A DNA stretch of 15,634 nt from Nitrospinota bacterium (GTDB lineage Bacteria > UBA8248): contig DNYS01000183.1 of assembly GCA_003506735.1 (NCBI GenBank), forward strand, positions 21,407-37,040. Direction: 5' to 3'. The notes below the pieces were generated by a model, which was not told the DNA's origin, made no database searches, and saw only the letters and a list, made by a program, of their open reading frames with translations. Position 1 is the first letter of the stretch; every line of letters begins with the position of its first letter. Positions 5,915 to 13,076 of the stretch are shown here, one piece after another. Position numbers and translations under genes: made by a program.

Positions 5915-6661
5915 ATGGAGGCCGCCCGCCGAAAGTGGCATATCGAATGCGCCGCCCGGGCCTACCGCGCCGGCGACGGCGCCGCCCTCCACGGGCGAAT
6001 GGGCGATAGCTGGCTTTCCGCCACAAGAAAAGTGTTTCCCTCCGGAGGCGGGCATCTCGATTTGGGATGCGGCGCCGGCCGGATGACCTTCGCCTTGTCA
6101 GACCTGTGGTCCTCCGGGGGTTGGTCGGTCGGGGCCGACCGCAACGATGAGGCGTTGGCCGAAGCCGAAATCCACGCCCGGGAGGAAAATCTGGCCGCCG
6201 CCCGGTTCGTTCGTCTCGATGTCGAAAAAGAAGATTACGCTCCGCTCTTGCGGGGAATAACGCCGGACCTCATCACGGCGCATTTATGCATGGGACACGA
6301 AATCGCGCGGCGCGCCGCGGCCGCCCTCGCCCCCGGCGGAATATTCGCTTTCGCCGCGCTTCACCCGGATTTATGGAAAGAATCGGGATTCACGAGCAGG
6401 TTCGCCCTGCCGGAACGCTCCGTGGAATCCATCCTGGACCAGTTCGATCTATCGCCGCTTTTCCTCCGTGTCGAAAAAGAAATTCTCGAATTCGAATCCC
6501 CGCCGGACCTGCTCGATGGATATTTTCGAAATGGAGAAACCGTACCCGGCTGGCGGAGCGACGGCCGGTGGGACGCCCTCCGGGAGTATGTCCACAGCGG
6601 CGGCCGCACCCTCACCACGCGCGCCCAGTGCCAGTGCGTCGCTCAAAAGGCGTCGCCATGA
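5915..6661 (+). CDS. Class I SAM-dependent methyltransferase
   Basis: A 248-residue Rossmann-type methyltransferase. Motif I is HLDLGCGAGR (Asp49-Gly55), the ribose-binding acid is Asp75 in VGADRN, a VRLDVEKED segment follows, then DLITAHLCM (motif IV region) and ALAPGGIFAFAALHPD (post-motif strand). It transfers a methyl group from S-adenosylmethionine; the acceptor cannot be told. The C-terminal ~90 residues form a separate substrate-recognition portion with no motif I recognise. ATG 5915 follows AAGGA at 5901-5905. Its TGA overlaps the start of queG (ATGA, 6658-6661), so the two are very probably co-transcribed and translationally coupled. It diverges from the TVP38 gene. In the shared gap a TATGAT (5839-5844) is a weak -10 candidate without a clear -35. 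Confidence 0.85.
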   Translation: MEAARRKWHIECAARAYRAGDGAALHGRMGDSWLSATRKVFPSGGGHLDLGCGAGRMTFALSDLWSSGGWSVGADRNDEALAEAEIHAREENLAAARFVRLDVEKEDYAPLLRGITPDLITAHLCMGHEIARRAAAALAPGGIFAFAALHPDLWKESGFTSRFALPERSVESILDQFDLSPLFLRVEKEILEFESPPDLLDGYFRNGETVPGWRSDGRWDALREYVHSGGRTLTTRAQCQCVAQKASP

Positions 6662-7902
6662 CCCTCCTGCCCTTGATACCCGGCGAAAACCGCTTCGCCG
6701 AGGCGGTGTCTGGCAGAGAAATGGCGCGGGCAGCCAAGGAATCGGCCCGGCGCCATGGATTCGACCTCGCCGGAATCGCACCTCCCGATCTTCATTCTGC
6801 ACACGGCCGTTATCTGGAATGGATCGAACGGGGATATGCCGGAAAGATGGCGTACCTGACCCGAAGACCCGAAGTGCGCAAGGATTTGCGCCATGTATGG
6901 CCGGAAACGCGATCGGCCCTGGTTGTGGCCATGCGCTACCGCCCGATTGATGGCCCGAACGGGAACGCCCCCCCCGGAGAATCCCCTTCCGGTAAAATCG
7001 CCATCTACGCCCATGGAGGCGACTATCACAAATTCATGAAAAAACGGCTCATCCGCGTACTCCGTGAATTAAAGGAAATCGACCCCTCGATCGAGGGGAG
7101 GACCTACGTGGACACCGGCCCGATCCTGGAGCGCGACCTGGCCGTCCGTAGCGGCATCGGATGGGCCGGAAAAAATTCCCTCCTCCTGAACCGGGAGCTC
7201 GGGAGTTATTTTTTCATTGGAACGCTTTTGCTGAACCGGCCTCTTCCGGCGGACCCGCCCATGGAGAGGGGGCATTGCGGGACCTGCACCCAGTGCATCG
7301 TCGAGTGCCCGACGAATGCCATCGTGGCGCCGGGCGTGGTCGATTCGCGGCGGTGCATTTCCTATCTTACGATCGAACTTCGGGGCCCGATGCCGAGGGA
7401 ACTGCGCGCCCTGACGGGAAACCATATTTTCGGCTGCGACATCTGCCAGGAGGTCTGCCCCTGGAACGACGATGCGCCCTTCGCCGCGGAACCCCGCTTC
7501 GCGCCCCGCGCCGGGACGCAGGCCCCGAATCTCCATGAACTCATTTTGTTGAATGAAAGGGAATTCAAGAACCGTTTTCAGGGAACACCGGTCATGCGGG
7601 CTCGCTACGGCGGATTTCTCCGCAACGTCGCGGTGGCCATCGGAAACACGGGAGACCGCGCATCGCTCTATCCGCTTTCTCGGGCCCTGCAGCACCCGGA
7701 ACCTCTGGCGCGGGGCCATGCCGCCTGGGCCCTGGGGCGCATCGGAACGCGCACCGGAACGCGCACCGGCATTGAAAGAATCCGGCGAATCCTGGAAGCT
7801 CGCCTGTATCTGGAAAACGATGAATGGGTGTGCGAGGAAATCGAGCTCGCTCTCGGGGAGACGATGAGCGCCTGGAGCCAGCCGGACAATGGGGTGGAAT
7901 AA
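6658..7902 (+). CDS. queG: Epoxyqueuosine reductase QueG
   Basis: A 414-residue protein with the full QueG architecture. The N-terminal cobalamin-binding domain includes YVDTGPILERDLA (Asp152 is the likely catalytic acid) and GIGWAGKNSLLL. A double [4Fe-4S] ferredoxin module follows, with Cys207, 210, 213, 217, then Cys233, Cys260, 263, 267, ending CPWN. The C-terminus has a short HEAT-type segment (RNVAVAIGNTGD...AAWALGRIG). QueG carries out the last step of queuosine synthesis, reducing epoxyqueuosine to queuosine at position 34 of tRNAs with GUN anticodons, in the cytoplasm, using cobalamin and two Fe-S clusters. Start ATG 6658 is taken from the 4-nt overlap with the methyltransferase; an internal ATG at 6721 is possible and closer to the usual N-terminus. 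A 12-bp unit is tandemly duplicated at 7743-7766, giving GTRTGTRTG in the HEAT region. Confidence 0.93.
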   Translation: MTLLPLIPGENRFAEAVSGREMARAAKESARRHGFDLAGIAPPDLHSAHGRYLEWIERGYAGKMAYLTRRPEVRKDLRHVWPETRSALVVAMRYRPIDGPNGNAPPGESPSGKIAIYAHGGDYHKFMKKRLIRVLRELKEIDPSIEGRTYVDTGPILERDLAVRSGIGWAGKNSLLLNRELGSYFFIGTLLLNRPLPADPPMERGHCGTCTQCIVECPTNAIVAPGVVDSRRCISYLTIELRGPMPRELRALTGNHIFGCDICQEVCPWNDDAPFAAEPRFAPRAGTQAPNLHELILLNEREFKNRFQGTPVMRARYGGFLRNVAVAIGNTGDRASLYPLSRALQHPEPLARGHAAWALGRIGTRTGTRTGIERIRRILEARLYLENDEWVCEEIELALGETMSAWSQPDNGVE

Positions 7903-7968
7903 CCCCCACCGAAACCAAACCGCCTCCGAGGCGAACCGGGGCGTTCAATGAATTGAGGGAGAACCCCG

Positions 7969-8775
7969 ATGAAATTCACCCGCGCTAACGGCCTCACCAT
8001 CGCCTACGAAGACCGGGGCAGCGGCCCGCCGCTGCTCCTGCTGCACGGCTTCTCGCTCGACCATTCCATGTGGGCGGCCCAGGTGGCCGAACTCGAACGG
8101 CAATACCGGCTCATCGTCCCCGACCTGCGCGGGCTCGGGAAAACAGAGGCCCCTTCCGCGTCCATCTCCATCGAGGACATGGCCGATGACGCCGCGGCGC
8201 TGCTCGAGGCGCTCGATATCCCCGCCGCCGCCGTGGCCGGGTTCTCGATGGGTGGCTACATTCTCGCTCAAATGCTAGTCCGGCATCCCCTGAAAGTGCG
8301 CGCGGCTGCCTTCGTCAGCACCGGCGGCGGGAATGCCGACCCCCCCGAAAAGCAGGAGGCCCGGGTGAAGAGCATGCAGTATGTGATCGACGAGGGCACG
8401 GCGGCCTTCGCAGATGCCTTCGTGCCCCAGCTTTTCGCATCCGCATACGCCGCCTCCCATCCGGACGAAGTGGGCCAAACCCAGGAAGTCATCGAAGGCC
8501 AGCACCCGGCCAGCATCGCTCTCCTGCTCGACGCCATGCGGCAGCGCGGGGACGTGGCCTATTATCTAAAGGATATCAATGTGCCATGCGCGGTGATCGG
8601 CGGGGAGGTGGACGCCCTGGTTTCGGCCCAGATTATGCGGGAGCTTCACGAAATTTTGCCCGGCTCCACCATCGATCTGATCGGCGGCGTGGGCCACATG
8701 TCCCCCGTCGAGGCACCGGAAAAAGTTTCCTTCGCTCTCGACCAAATGATGCAGCGGGCCGGGATGTGGTTGTAG
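7969..8775 (+). CDS. Alpha/beta-fold hydrolase
   Basis: A 268-residue alpha/beta hydrolase of the PcaD/haloperoxidase-like type. It shows the oxyanion segment LLLLHGFSLDHSMW, the nucleophile elbow GFSMGG (Ser93), Asp215 in GGEVDALV and His243 in GGVGHMSP, a complete Ser-Asp-His triad in the right order. DLRGLGKTEAP between strands is also typical. It probably hydrolyses a small ester, lactone or similar bond; similarity to 3-oxoadipate enol-lactonases is general and not enough for a substrate. GGGAGA (7958-7963) precedes ATG 7969. It follows queG by 66 bp on the same strand and may be the third gene of that transcript. It is convergent with the phosphatase gene, 16 bp away. Confidence 0.88.
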   Translation: MKFTRANGLTIAYEDRGSGPPLLLLHGFSLDHSMWAAQVAELERQYRLIVPDLRGLGKTEAPSASISIEDMADDAAALLEALDIPAAAVAGFSMGGYILAQMLVRHPLKVRAAAFVSTGGGNADPPEKQEARVKSMQYVIDEGTAAFADAFVPQLFASAYAASHPDEVGQTQEVIEGQHPASIALLLDAMRQRGDVAYYLKDINVPCAVIGGEVDALVSAQIMRELHEILPGSTIDLIGGVGHMSPVEAPEKVSFALDQMMQRAGMWL

Positions 8776-8791
8776 CGCCCGCCGGGGCGGT

Positions 8792-9574
8792 CTATCCGGC
8801 GGTCCAATCCATCTGTTCCCGGAGCCATCCCGTCTGGCTCCGGGGAGCAGCGACGACGGGCTCGGGGGTGCGCCGCCCGTCCGCCAGTTCCAGGTAATCG
8901 ATCTCCTTCCCGGACAGATAGCGGACCGCTCCTCCCGCCCTCTCGAAAATGAGGGCCGAGGCGGCGATATCGTAGGCACGGGTGGGCTCAATGACCACGC
9001 CAAAAGATGATCCCGCCGCGGCATAGGACAGATGGAGCGATACCGCGGCCAGGGACAATCGCCTCCCCGGATACCGGACCCGGAACCCATCGATCTCCGC
9101 GCAGGGGACGAACAGATAGGTGTGATCCCCCGGGGGGGCCTGCCGCAGCGGCGGCAGCGGCTCTCCGTTGCGGTGGGCGGGGCCGCCCGAAACCGCCGAA
9201 AACATATCGCTCATCGCCGGAAGAAACACCGCTCCGCCTTCGGCCCGAGAGCCGCGCATACACGCGACCGAAACCGCCCAGAAGGGAAGATTCGCGAGGT
9301 AGGGACCGGTCCCATCGATGGGATCGACCGCCCACCAGCGGGTTGTCTCGCCGAGGCCACTGGGACCGTCGGAGCCGCTCGTTCCGCTCTCCTCGGCCAG
9401 GATAAAATCATCGGGATATTCGGATCGAATCCGGGAGACGATCCCCCGCTCCACCGCCCTGTCCGCTTCGGATACGAGACTGGCTCCCTTTTTCTCGGAC
9501 CGGACGCGCCCGAGTAATTCAAGCGCCAGGCCCCCGGCTTCCCGGGTGATGTCTTCGAGAAACGCCCGATCCAT
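8792..9574 (-). CDS. Inositol-monophosphatase-family phosphatase
   Basis: A 260-residue protein of the Mg-dependent, Li-sensitive phosphatase family. Metal-binding signatures are present in order: SEAD (Asp38), AEESG (Glu61/62), WAVDPIDGTGPY (Asp84, Asp87) and AYDIAASALIFERAGG (Asp202). In the last motif the usual Trp before Asp is a Tyr. The length and the DPIDGT core fit SuhB/HisN/CysQ-like enzymes, which hydrolyse inositol phosphates, histidinol phosphate or 3'-phosphoadenosine phosphates; the sequence does not separate these. ATG 9574 has GGAG about 10 nt upstream on the minus strand. It is a single gene, convergent with the hydrolase and divergent from the transporter locus. Confidence 0.87.
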   Translation of the reverse strand: MDRAFLEDITREAGGLALELLGRVRSEKKGASLVSEADRAVERGIVSRIRSEYPDDFILAEESGTSGSDGPSGLGETTRWWAVDPIDGTGPYLANLPFWAVSVACMRGSRAEGGAVFLPAMSDMFSAVSGGPAHRNGEPLPPLRQAPPGDHTYLFVPCAEIDGFRVRYPGRRLSLAAVSLHLSYAAAGSSFGVVIEPTRAYDIAASALIFERAGGAVRYLSGKEIDYLELADGRRTPEPVVAAPRSQTGWLREQMDWTAG

Positions 9575-9964
9575 CGATAGCCGCTCCGCATCCCATCCGA
9601 CCGAATTCGTGAAACTCTCCTACCACGCTTCGTTTCCGGCCACAAAGGCCTTATCACGCCCCGCTTCCCGGAGTGCGGAATTCCTCCTATCCTCATCAAT
9701 ATCAATAAATAATGTTGACAGTTTTTCGAATCATAATTTAAAGTAGCCAGACACGCATCGTTCGGCGGCGAATTCATTTTCAAGGCAAGCGGGCAGGGAT
9801 CGCGACTGAAATAAACCGCTTGGCGCAGGGCCGGCCTGACCGGGCGCGTCCGCCCGGATGTGGAAAGGGAGCCCCAATTCGTCGCCATGGACGCTTTTCC
9901 AAAAATTATTGCGCTGGAACTTTTTCGGAACGGAAACGCAGAATAACACGGAGGATTACCGTCA
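9575..9964 (+). other. Long intergenic leader before the GlcG/TTT locus
   Basis: 390 bp with no credible gene. An AT-rich promoter-like patch (9695-9745) is followed by about 215 nt of GC-rich sequence with two clear stems: CAAGCGG/CCGCTTG (9786-9792 with 9816-9822, 23-nt loop) and CCGGGCG/CGCCCGG (9840-9846 with 9851-9857, 4-nt loop CGTC). A GGCCGGCC palindrome overlaps the space between them. It is a candidate structured regulatory leader; it matches no riboswitch class I recognise. Confidence 0.5.
9715..9742 (+). promoter_or_regulatory. Candidate sigma-70 promoter for the GlcG-MBL-TTT locus
   Basis: TTGACA (9715-9720, exact -35) is followed after 16 bp by TTTAAA (9737-9742, 4 of 6 to -10) in the only AT-rich patch of the gap. 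Transcription would start near 9750 and give a leader of about 215 nt. Confidence 0.45.
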
Positions 9965-10399
9965 ATGCCGTTTGCCCAAACCTCGCGCCTGACTTCCAAG
10001 GGGGCGAAAACGATGATGGAGGCCGCCATCGCCAAGGCCGAAGACTACGGAATCGCCGTGACGGTCGCCATCGTGGACGCCGGAGGACATCTTCTCCATC
10101 TAGAGCGGATGGACGGCGGCCGGTTTCACACCATTCACTCATCGACCGTCAAGGCCGTCTGCTCCGCATCCAACAAGCGCCCCACCACCACCCAGGGCGC
10201 CCAGGCGCAGGATCTCGACACCCTGCATGCGATCGGTCTTTCGCTGGCGGCCGGTCCGGAGCGCTGGACGGCCATGGAGGGCGGGTTCCCGATCCAATTC
10301 AAGGGCGAATGCGTCGGCGGCATCGGCATCAGCGGCGGAGACTGGGAGCAGGATCAGGAAATTGCCAAGGCGGCCCTCGCCGCCGTGGGCGCATCCTAA
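9965..10399 (+). CDS. GlcG/HbpS-like (DUF336) protein
   Basis: A 144-residue protein of the GlcG/HbpS family. The signature strand-turn-strand VTVAIVDAGGHLLHLERMDG (residues ~32-51) is followed by a helix with S-TVKAVCSASNKR and a C-terminal GGIGISGGDWEQDQEIAKAA. Family members include haem-binding HbpS and GlcG of the glycolate locus; most have no proven activity but often sit in catabolic operons beside dehydrogenases or carboxylate transporters. No signal peptide is seen, so it is probably cytoplasmic. GGAGG (9951-9955) precedes ATG 9965 by 9 nt. It is the first gene after the structured leader and the first of a same-strand run, followed after 57 bp by the MBL hydrolase. Confidence 0.85.
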   Translation: MPFAQTSRLTSKGAKTMMEAAIAKAEDYGIAVTVAIVDAGGHLLHLERMDGGRFHTIHSSTVKAVCSASNKRPTTTQGAQAQDLDTLHAIGLSLAAGPERWTAMEGGFPIQFKGECVGGIGISGGDWEQDQEIAKAALAAVGAS

Positions 10400-10456
10400 T
10401 CCATGGCTCGATGAGCGAACTTTTTTGAACCCCGCGATCGATCGAAGGAAATTTTT

Positions 10457-11383
10457 ATGGCGGGCCGAGTCAAGGCGTTTCCGGGCCCCGCCCGGACCCG
10501 GGGGTTTATCGAAACGGTGCCCGGGATTTATGTCGGCCTCAATTTGACCGGGGGCAGGGGGGGCGCCAAGGCCGGCGAAACGATCGACGAGCGATCGGGG
10601 GGAGACACGAATTTCGGCCTGATCCTGACACGGAATAAACCCATCGTTATCGACAACGACATCCGGGCCAGAAAGGAATTCGTGTCCGGGATGCGCCGGA
10701 TCACCCGAAAAGCGCCGGGGTTCCTGCTCAACACCCACCACAATTTCGACCACACTTCGGACAACGCCTACTACCACAAACAGGGGGCGGTATCCTTCGG
10801 GGCCGGCCGGACCCGGCAAGAGATGGAGAGAGAACACGAGGCGGACATCTGGGTCCGTCAGATGGCCGGGCGCATCCTCAAGGTGGAGCATCTGATCGGA
10901 AAGATCGGGGTCGCTCCTCCCATGGTTACCTTCGAGGATGAGTTGACCATCCGCTACGGGGGGCGCACCCTTCAAATGATCTCCATCGGTCATTGCCACA
11001 CAAAATCGGACACCGTTATTTGGATGCCCGATGAAAAGGTGCTGTTCATGGGGGATGCCTTCGATTACCGCACCCATCCGGTGGTCCGGATCGGAAACAT
11101 ATTGAATTGGATCGGGGCGCTGGATCAGCTCCGGAAATTTCCGGCCCGCCAGATCGTGCCGGGACACGGGCCCCTCCCCCCCCGGGGGAATCGATGTCTG
11201 ACCGAGTTCAAGGGATATTTGATCAAACTGCGCAACCGCACGGCGGCGGCCCTTCGGAGAGAAAAAACCCCCGCCCGGGCCGCCAAAAGGGTTCGGATGG
11301 ATGAATACCGGAACTGGTTTCGCCCGCACCTCGTGTACGTCAACGCCCTCAAAATGGCCAAGGAGTTGCGGGGGCGGATTTAG
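10457..11383 (+). CDS. MBL-fold metallo-hydrolase with altered HxHxDH motif
   Basis: A 308-residue metallo-beta-lactamase-fold protein. Motifs: NTHHNFDHTSDN (His94-His95-Asn96-Phe97-Asp98-His99), GHCHTKSD (His181), LFMGDAFD (Asp200) and VPGHGP (His237). The usual first motif is HxHxDH; here its second His position (96) is Asn, while all other metal ligands are present. No signal peptide is visible; the N-terminus (residues 1-20) is basic and polar before the first strand ETVPGIYVGLN. A long polar helical insert (RTRQEMEREHEADIWVRQ) lies between motifs 1 and 2. The C-terminal ~65 residues are basic and helical. Hydrolysis of an ester, thioester or lactone is the family default; the substrate is unknown and might be related to the transporter cargo. 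AAGGA (10445-10449) lies 7 nt before ATG 10457. Confidence 0.87.
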   Translation: MAGRVKAFPGPARTRGFIETVPGIYVGLNLTGGRGGAKAGETIDERSGGDTNFGLILTRNKPIVIDNDIRARKEFVSGMRRITRKAPGFLLNTHHNFDHTSDNAYYHKQGAVSFGAGRTRQEMEREHEADIWVRQMAGRILKVEHLIGKIGVAPPMVTFEDELTIRYGGRTLQMISIGHCHTKSDTVIWMPDEKVLFMGDAFDYRTHPVVRIGNILNWIGALDQLRKFPARQIVPGHGPLPPRGNRCLTEFKGYLIKLRNRTAAALRREKTPARAAKRVRMDEYRNWFRPHLVYVNALKMAKELRGRI

Positions 11384-11527
11384 CCATTCCTTTATCGGAA
11401 TGAGGTATGATGAGAGAATAATCACCCGCCGAAGAAGGTCAACGGCCAGGCGGCGAGCGTCGGCCCGCCGCGTGCGCCATTCAAAAAACGGGAGCAACAG
11501 GCAAAGACCCATTCAAGGAGAGGGACC

Positions 11528-12499
11528 ATGAGAAAATTTCGCATCGCAGCGGTAATCCTAATCGCGGCCCTGGCCGTGCCGTTTCTTTCGGCCCCGGCAT
11601 TCGCGGCCTACCCCACCAAGGCCATTCAGTTCATCATTCCCTTCGGGGCCGGCGGCGGAGCCGATATCGAGGGGCGCATCCTCGCCAAGGGGATGAGCAA
11701 GGTGCTCGGCGTTCCGGTCGTTCCGATCAACAAGGTCGGGGGCGGCGGAGCCGTCACATACACCTACGTGAAAAATGCCAAGCCGGACGGCTACACGATT
11801 GCCTGGAACTCCACGTCGGTTCTCACATCGACGAACATCGGAAACGTGGCGTTCTCATATAAGGCGCTGGATCATGTCGGGCGCGTCGAGGTTCAGTCCC
11901 TGCCCTTTGTCGTGAAGTCCACCTCGAAATGGAAAACCTTCGAGAGCTTCGTGGCCGACTGCCACGAGAATCCGGGAAAACTGAAAGTGGCCAACGCAGG
12001 CATCGGCAGCAGTACGCATCTCGGCGCCGTGGCGATCATGAACGCGGCCGGATGCGAGGTGATTCATCTTCCGGTCGGCATCAAGCGCCGGAACGCTTCG
12101 GTATTGAGCGGAGAGGCGGACGCGATGGTGGCCCCGCTCACCGGGGCGATTCGCCTGGCGCGGGCGGGGAAGATGCGCATCCTGGCCATTCCCGGCACCA
12201 AGCGGAATCCGGTAATCCCCAACGTTCCGACGATGAGCGATCTCGGCTACGACGTTGAGATCGATTTCTTCAGGGGCCTGAGCGTTCCCAAGGGCACCCC
12301 TCATCTGGTAAAAGCCATTCTTGCCGACGCGTTGATGCGGTCCGCGCGATCGAATAAGTTCACGGCATTCGCCAAGAAAAAGGGCTTTACGATCGCGCCG
12401 ATGGACTCCGAGAGCTTCGGCGCCTATCTCGCCACACAGAACAAGCTCATCATCGCGATCATGAAAGATGCCGGGATTTATCAGTCCAAGCGGAAATAA
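11528..12499 (+). CDS. tctC: Tripartite tricarboxylate transporter substrate-binding protein (TctC/Bug family)
   Basis: A 323-residue secreted binding protein. A Sec signal peptide (KFR then a hydrophobic run, cleavage likely after AFA at residue 26) precedes AYPTKAIQFIIPFGAGGGADIEGR, the classic Bug/TctC opening in which a GG..D loop grips the ligand carboxylate. NKVGGGGAVTYTYV and later VPTMSDLGYDVEI, also typical, follow. It captures its ligand in the periplasm and hands it to TctB/TctA. TTT ligands are usually di- or tricarboxylates, but Bug proteins also bind amides, nicotinate or aromatic acids, so the cargo is open. AAGGAG (11515-11520) lies 7 nt before ATG 11528. A 144-bp gap separates it from the MBL gene; a small CATTCC/GGAATG hairpin (11385-11402) sits at its start. 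A strong terminator follows the gene. Confidence 0.92.
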   Translation: MRKFRIAAVILIAALAVPFLSAPAFAAYPTKAIQFIIPFGAGGGADIEGRILAKGMSKVLGVPVVPINKVGGGGAVTYTYVKNAKPDGYTIAWNSTSVLTSTNIGNVAFSYKALDHVGRVEVQSLPFVVKSTSKWKTFESFVADCHENPGKLKVANAGIGSSTHLGAVAIMNAAGCEVIHLPVGIKRRNASVLSGEADAMVAPLTGAIRLARAGKMRILAIPGTKRNPVIPNVPTMSDLGYDVEIDFFRGLSVPKGTPHLVKAILADALMRSARSNKFTAFAKKKGFTIAPMDSESFGAYLATQNKLIIAIMKDAGIYQSKRK

Positions 12500-12522
12500 C
12501 GAGTTGAGCGAACGATTGTCCG

Positions 12523-12561
12523 GCTGCCCCGCCGTATTCTCGTGCGGGGCAGCTTTGTTTT
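12523..12561 (+). terminator. Rho-independent terminator/attenuator between tctC and tctB
   Basis: GCTGCCCCGC (12523-12532) pairs perfectly with GCGGGGCAGC (12544-12553), a 10-bp stem with an 11-nt loop, followed by TTTGTTTT (12554-12561). It starts 24 nt after the tctC stop and ends 52 nt before tctB. It is the strongest terminator-like structure in the window. As the permease genes follow on the same strand, it probably terminates only part of the transcripts. Confidence 0.8.
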
Positions 12562-12613
12562 CTCCCCATCGCCCCGGTGTGGTTCCAGGGGGCCAAATCT
12601 CCGGAAGCGTTTG

Positions 12614-13075
12614 ATGGATCGAAAAATCGTTGTCCCCGCCGCCGTTTTTCTGGGATTCGGCGCGGTATACGGCTACCTAACAGCCTATCTTAGCGTGCGG
12701 ACCCTGCCGAACACCCCCGGTCCATCTTTTTTCCCCTGGATTTTGACGGCGTGCCTCATCTTTCTTTCATCGGCGTTGCTCATCCAGGAATATCGCGCCT
12801 CAAAGAGCGGCCGGCCCTCCGTGCCGGAGGAGGCGAAACCCAAGGTTTCGCGGCCGGCGGGCCTGTTTCTTTTTGTCCCCTATCTCATCGCCCTGCCGTT
12901 CGTTGGATTTCTCGCGGCGAGCATTCCTTTTTTCGCCGGGATGATGATCGCCTCCGGCGAGAGGAACAAGACGATGATCGCGGCCGCATCGATAGCGATT
13001 CCTCTTTTCCTGTACCTCTTGTTTCAGCATGTTTTCCAGATTCCGATGCCCAAGGGCTCGATGGTGGATTGGTAA
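12614..13075 (+). CDS. tctB: Tripartite tricarboxylate transporter small permease subunit TctB
   Basis: A 153-residue membrane protein with four hydrophobic segments (roughly residues 5-26, 36-57, 82-103 and 115-140) and a charged central loop (YRASKSGRPSVPEEAKPK). Size, topology and the position between tctC and tctA identify the small TTT permease subunit, although this family is poorly conserved in sequence. The TPGPSFFPWILTACLI segment is the family's recognisable part. ATG 12614 is chosen because the reading frame upstream runs through the terminator; a weak GGAAG (12603-12607) precedes it. The stop is separated by a single base from the tctA start (TAAGATG), which indicates translational coupling. 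Confidence 0.86.
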   Translation: MDRKIVVPAAVFLGFGAVYGYLTAYLSVRTLPNTPGPSFFPWILTACLIFLSSALLIQEYRASKSGRPSVPEEAKPKVSRPAGLFLFVPYLIALPFVGFLAASIPFFAGMMIASGERNKTMIAAASIAIPLFLYLLFQHVFQIPMPKGSMVDW

Positions 13076-13076
13076 G

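Noticed and set aside
10406..10426. GCTC-GAT-GAGC hairpin with TTTTTT after the GlcG-like gene as a terminator
   Set aside because: The stem is only 4 bp and is separated from the T-run by GAAC; at most very weak.
10139..11512. 457-codon minus-strand open frame opposite the GlcG-like and MBL genes
   Set aside because: It is antisense to two genes with intact catalytic or signature motifs; its protein is low-complexity Gly/Pro/Arg/Asp-rich with no motif.
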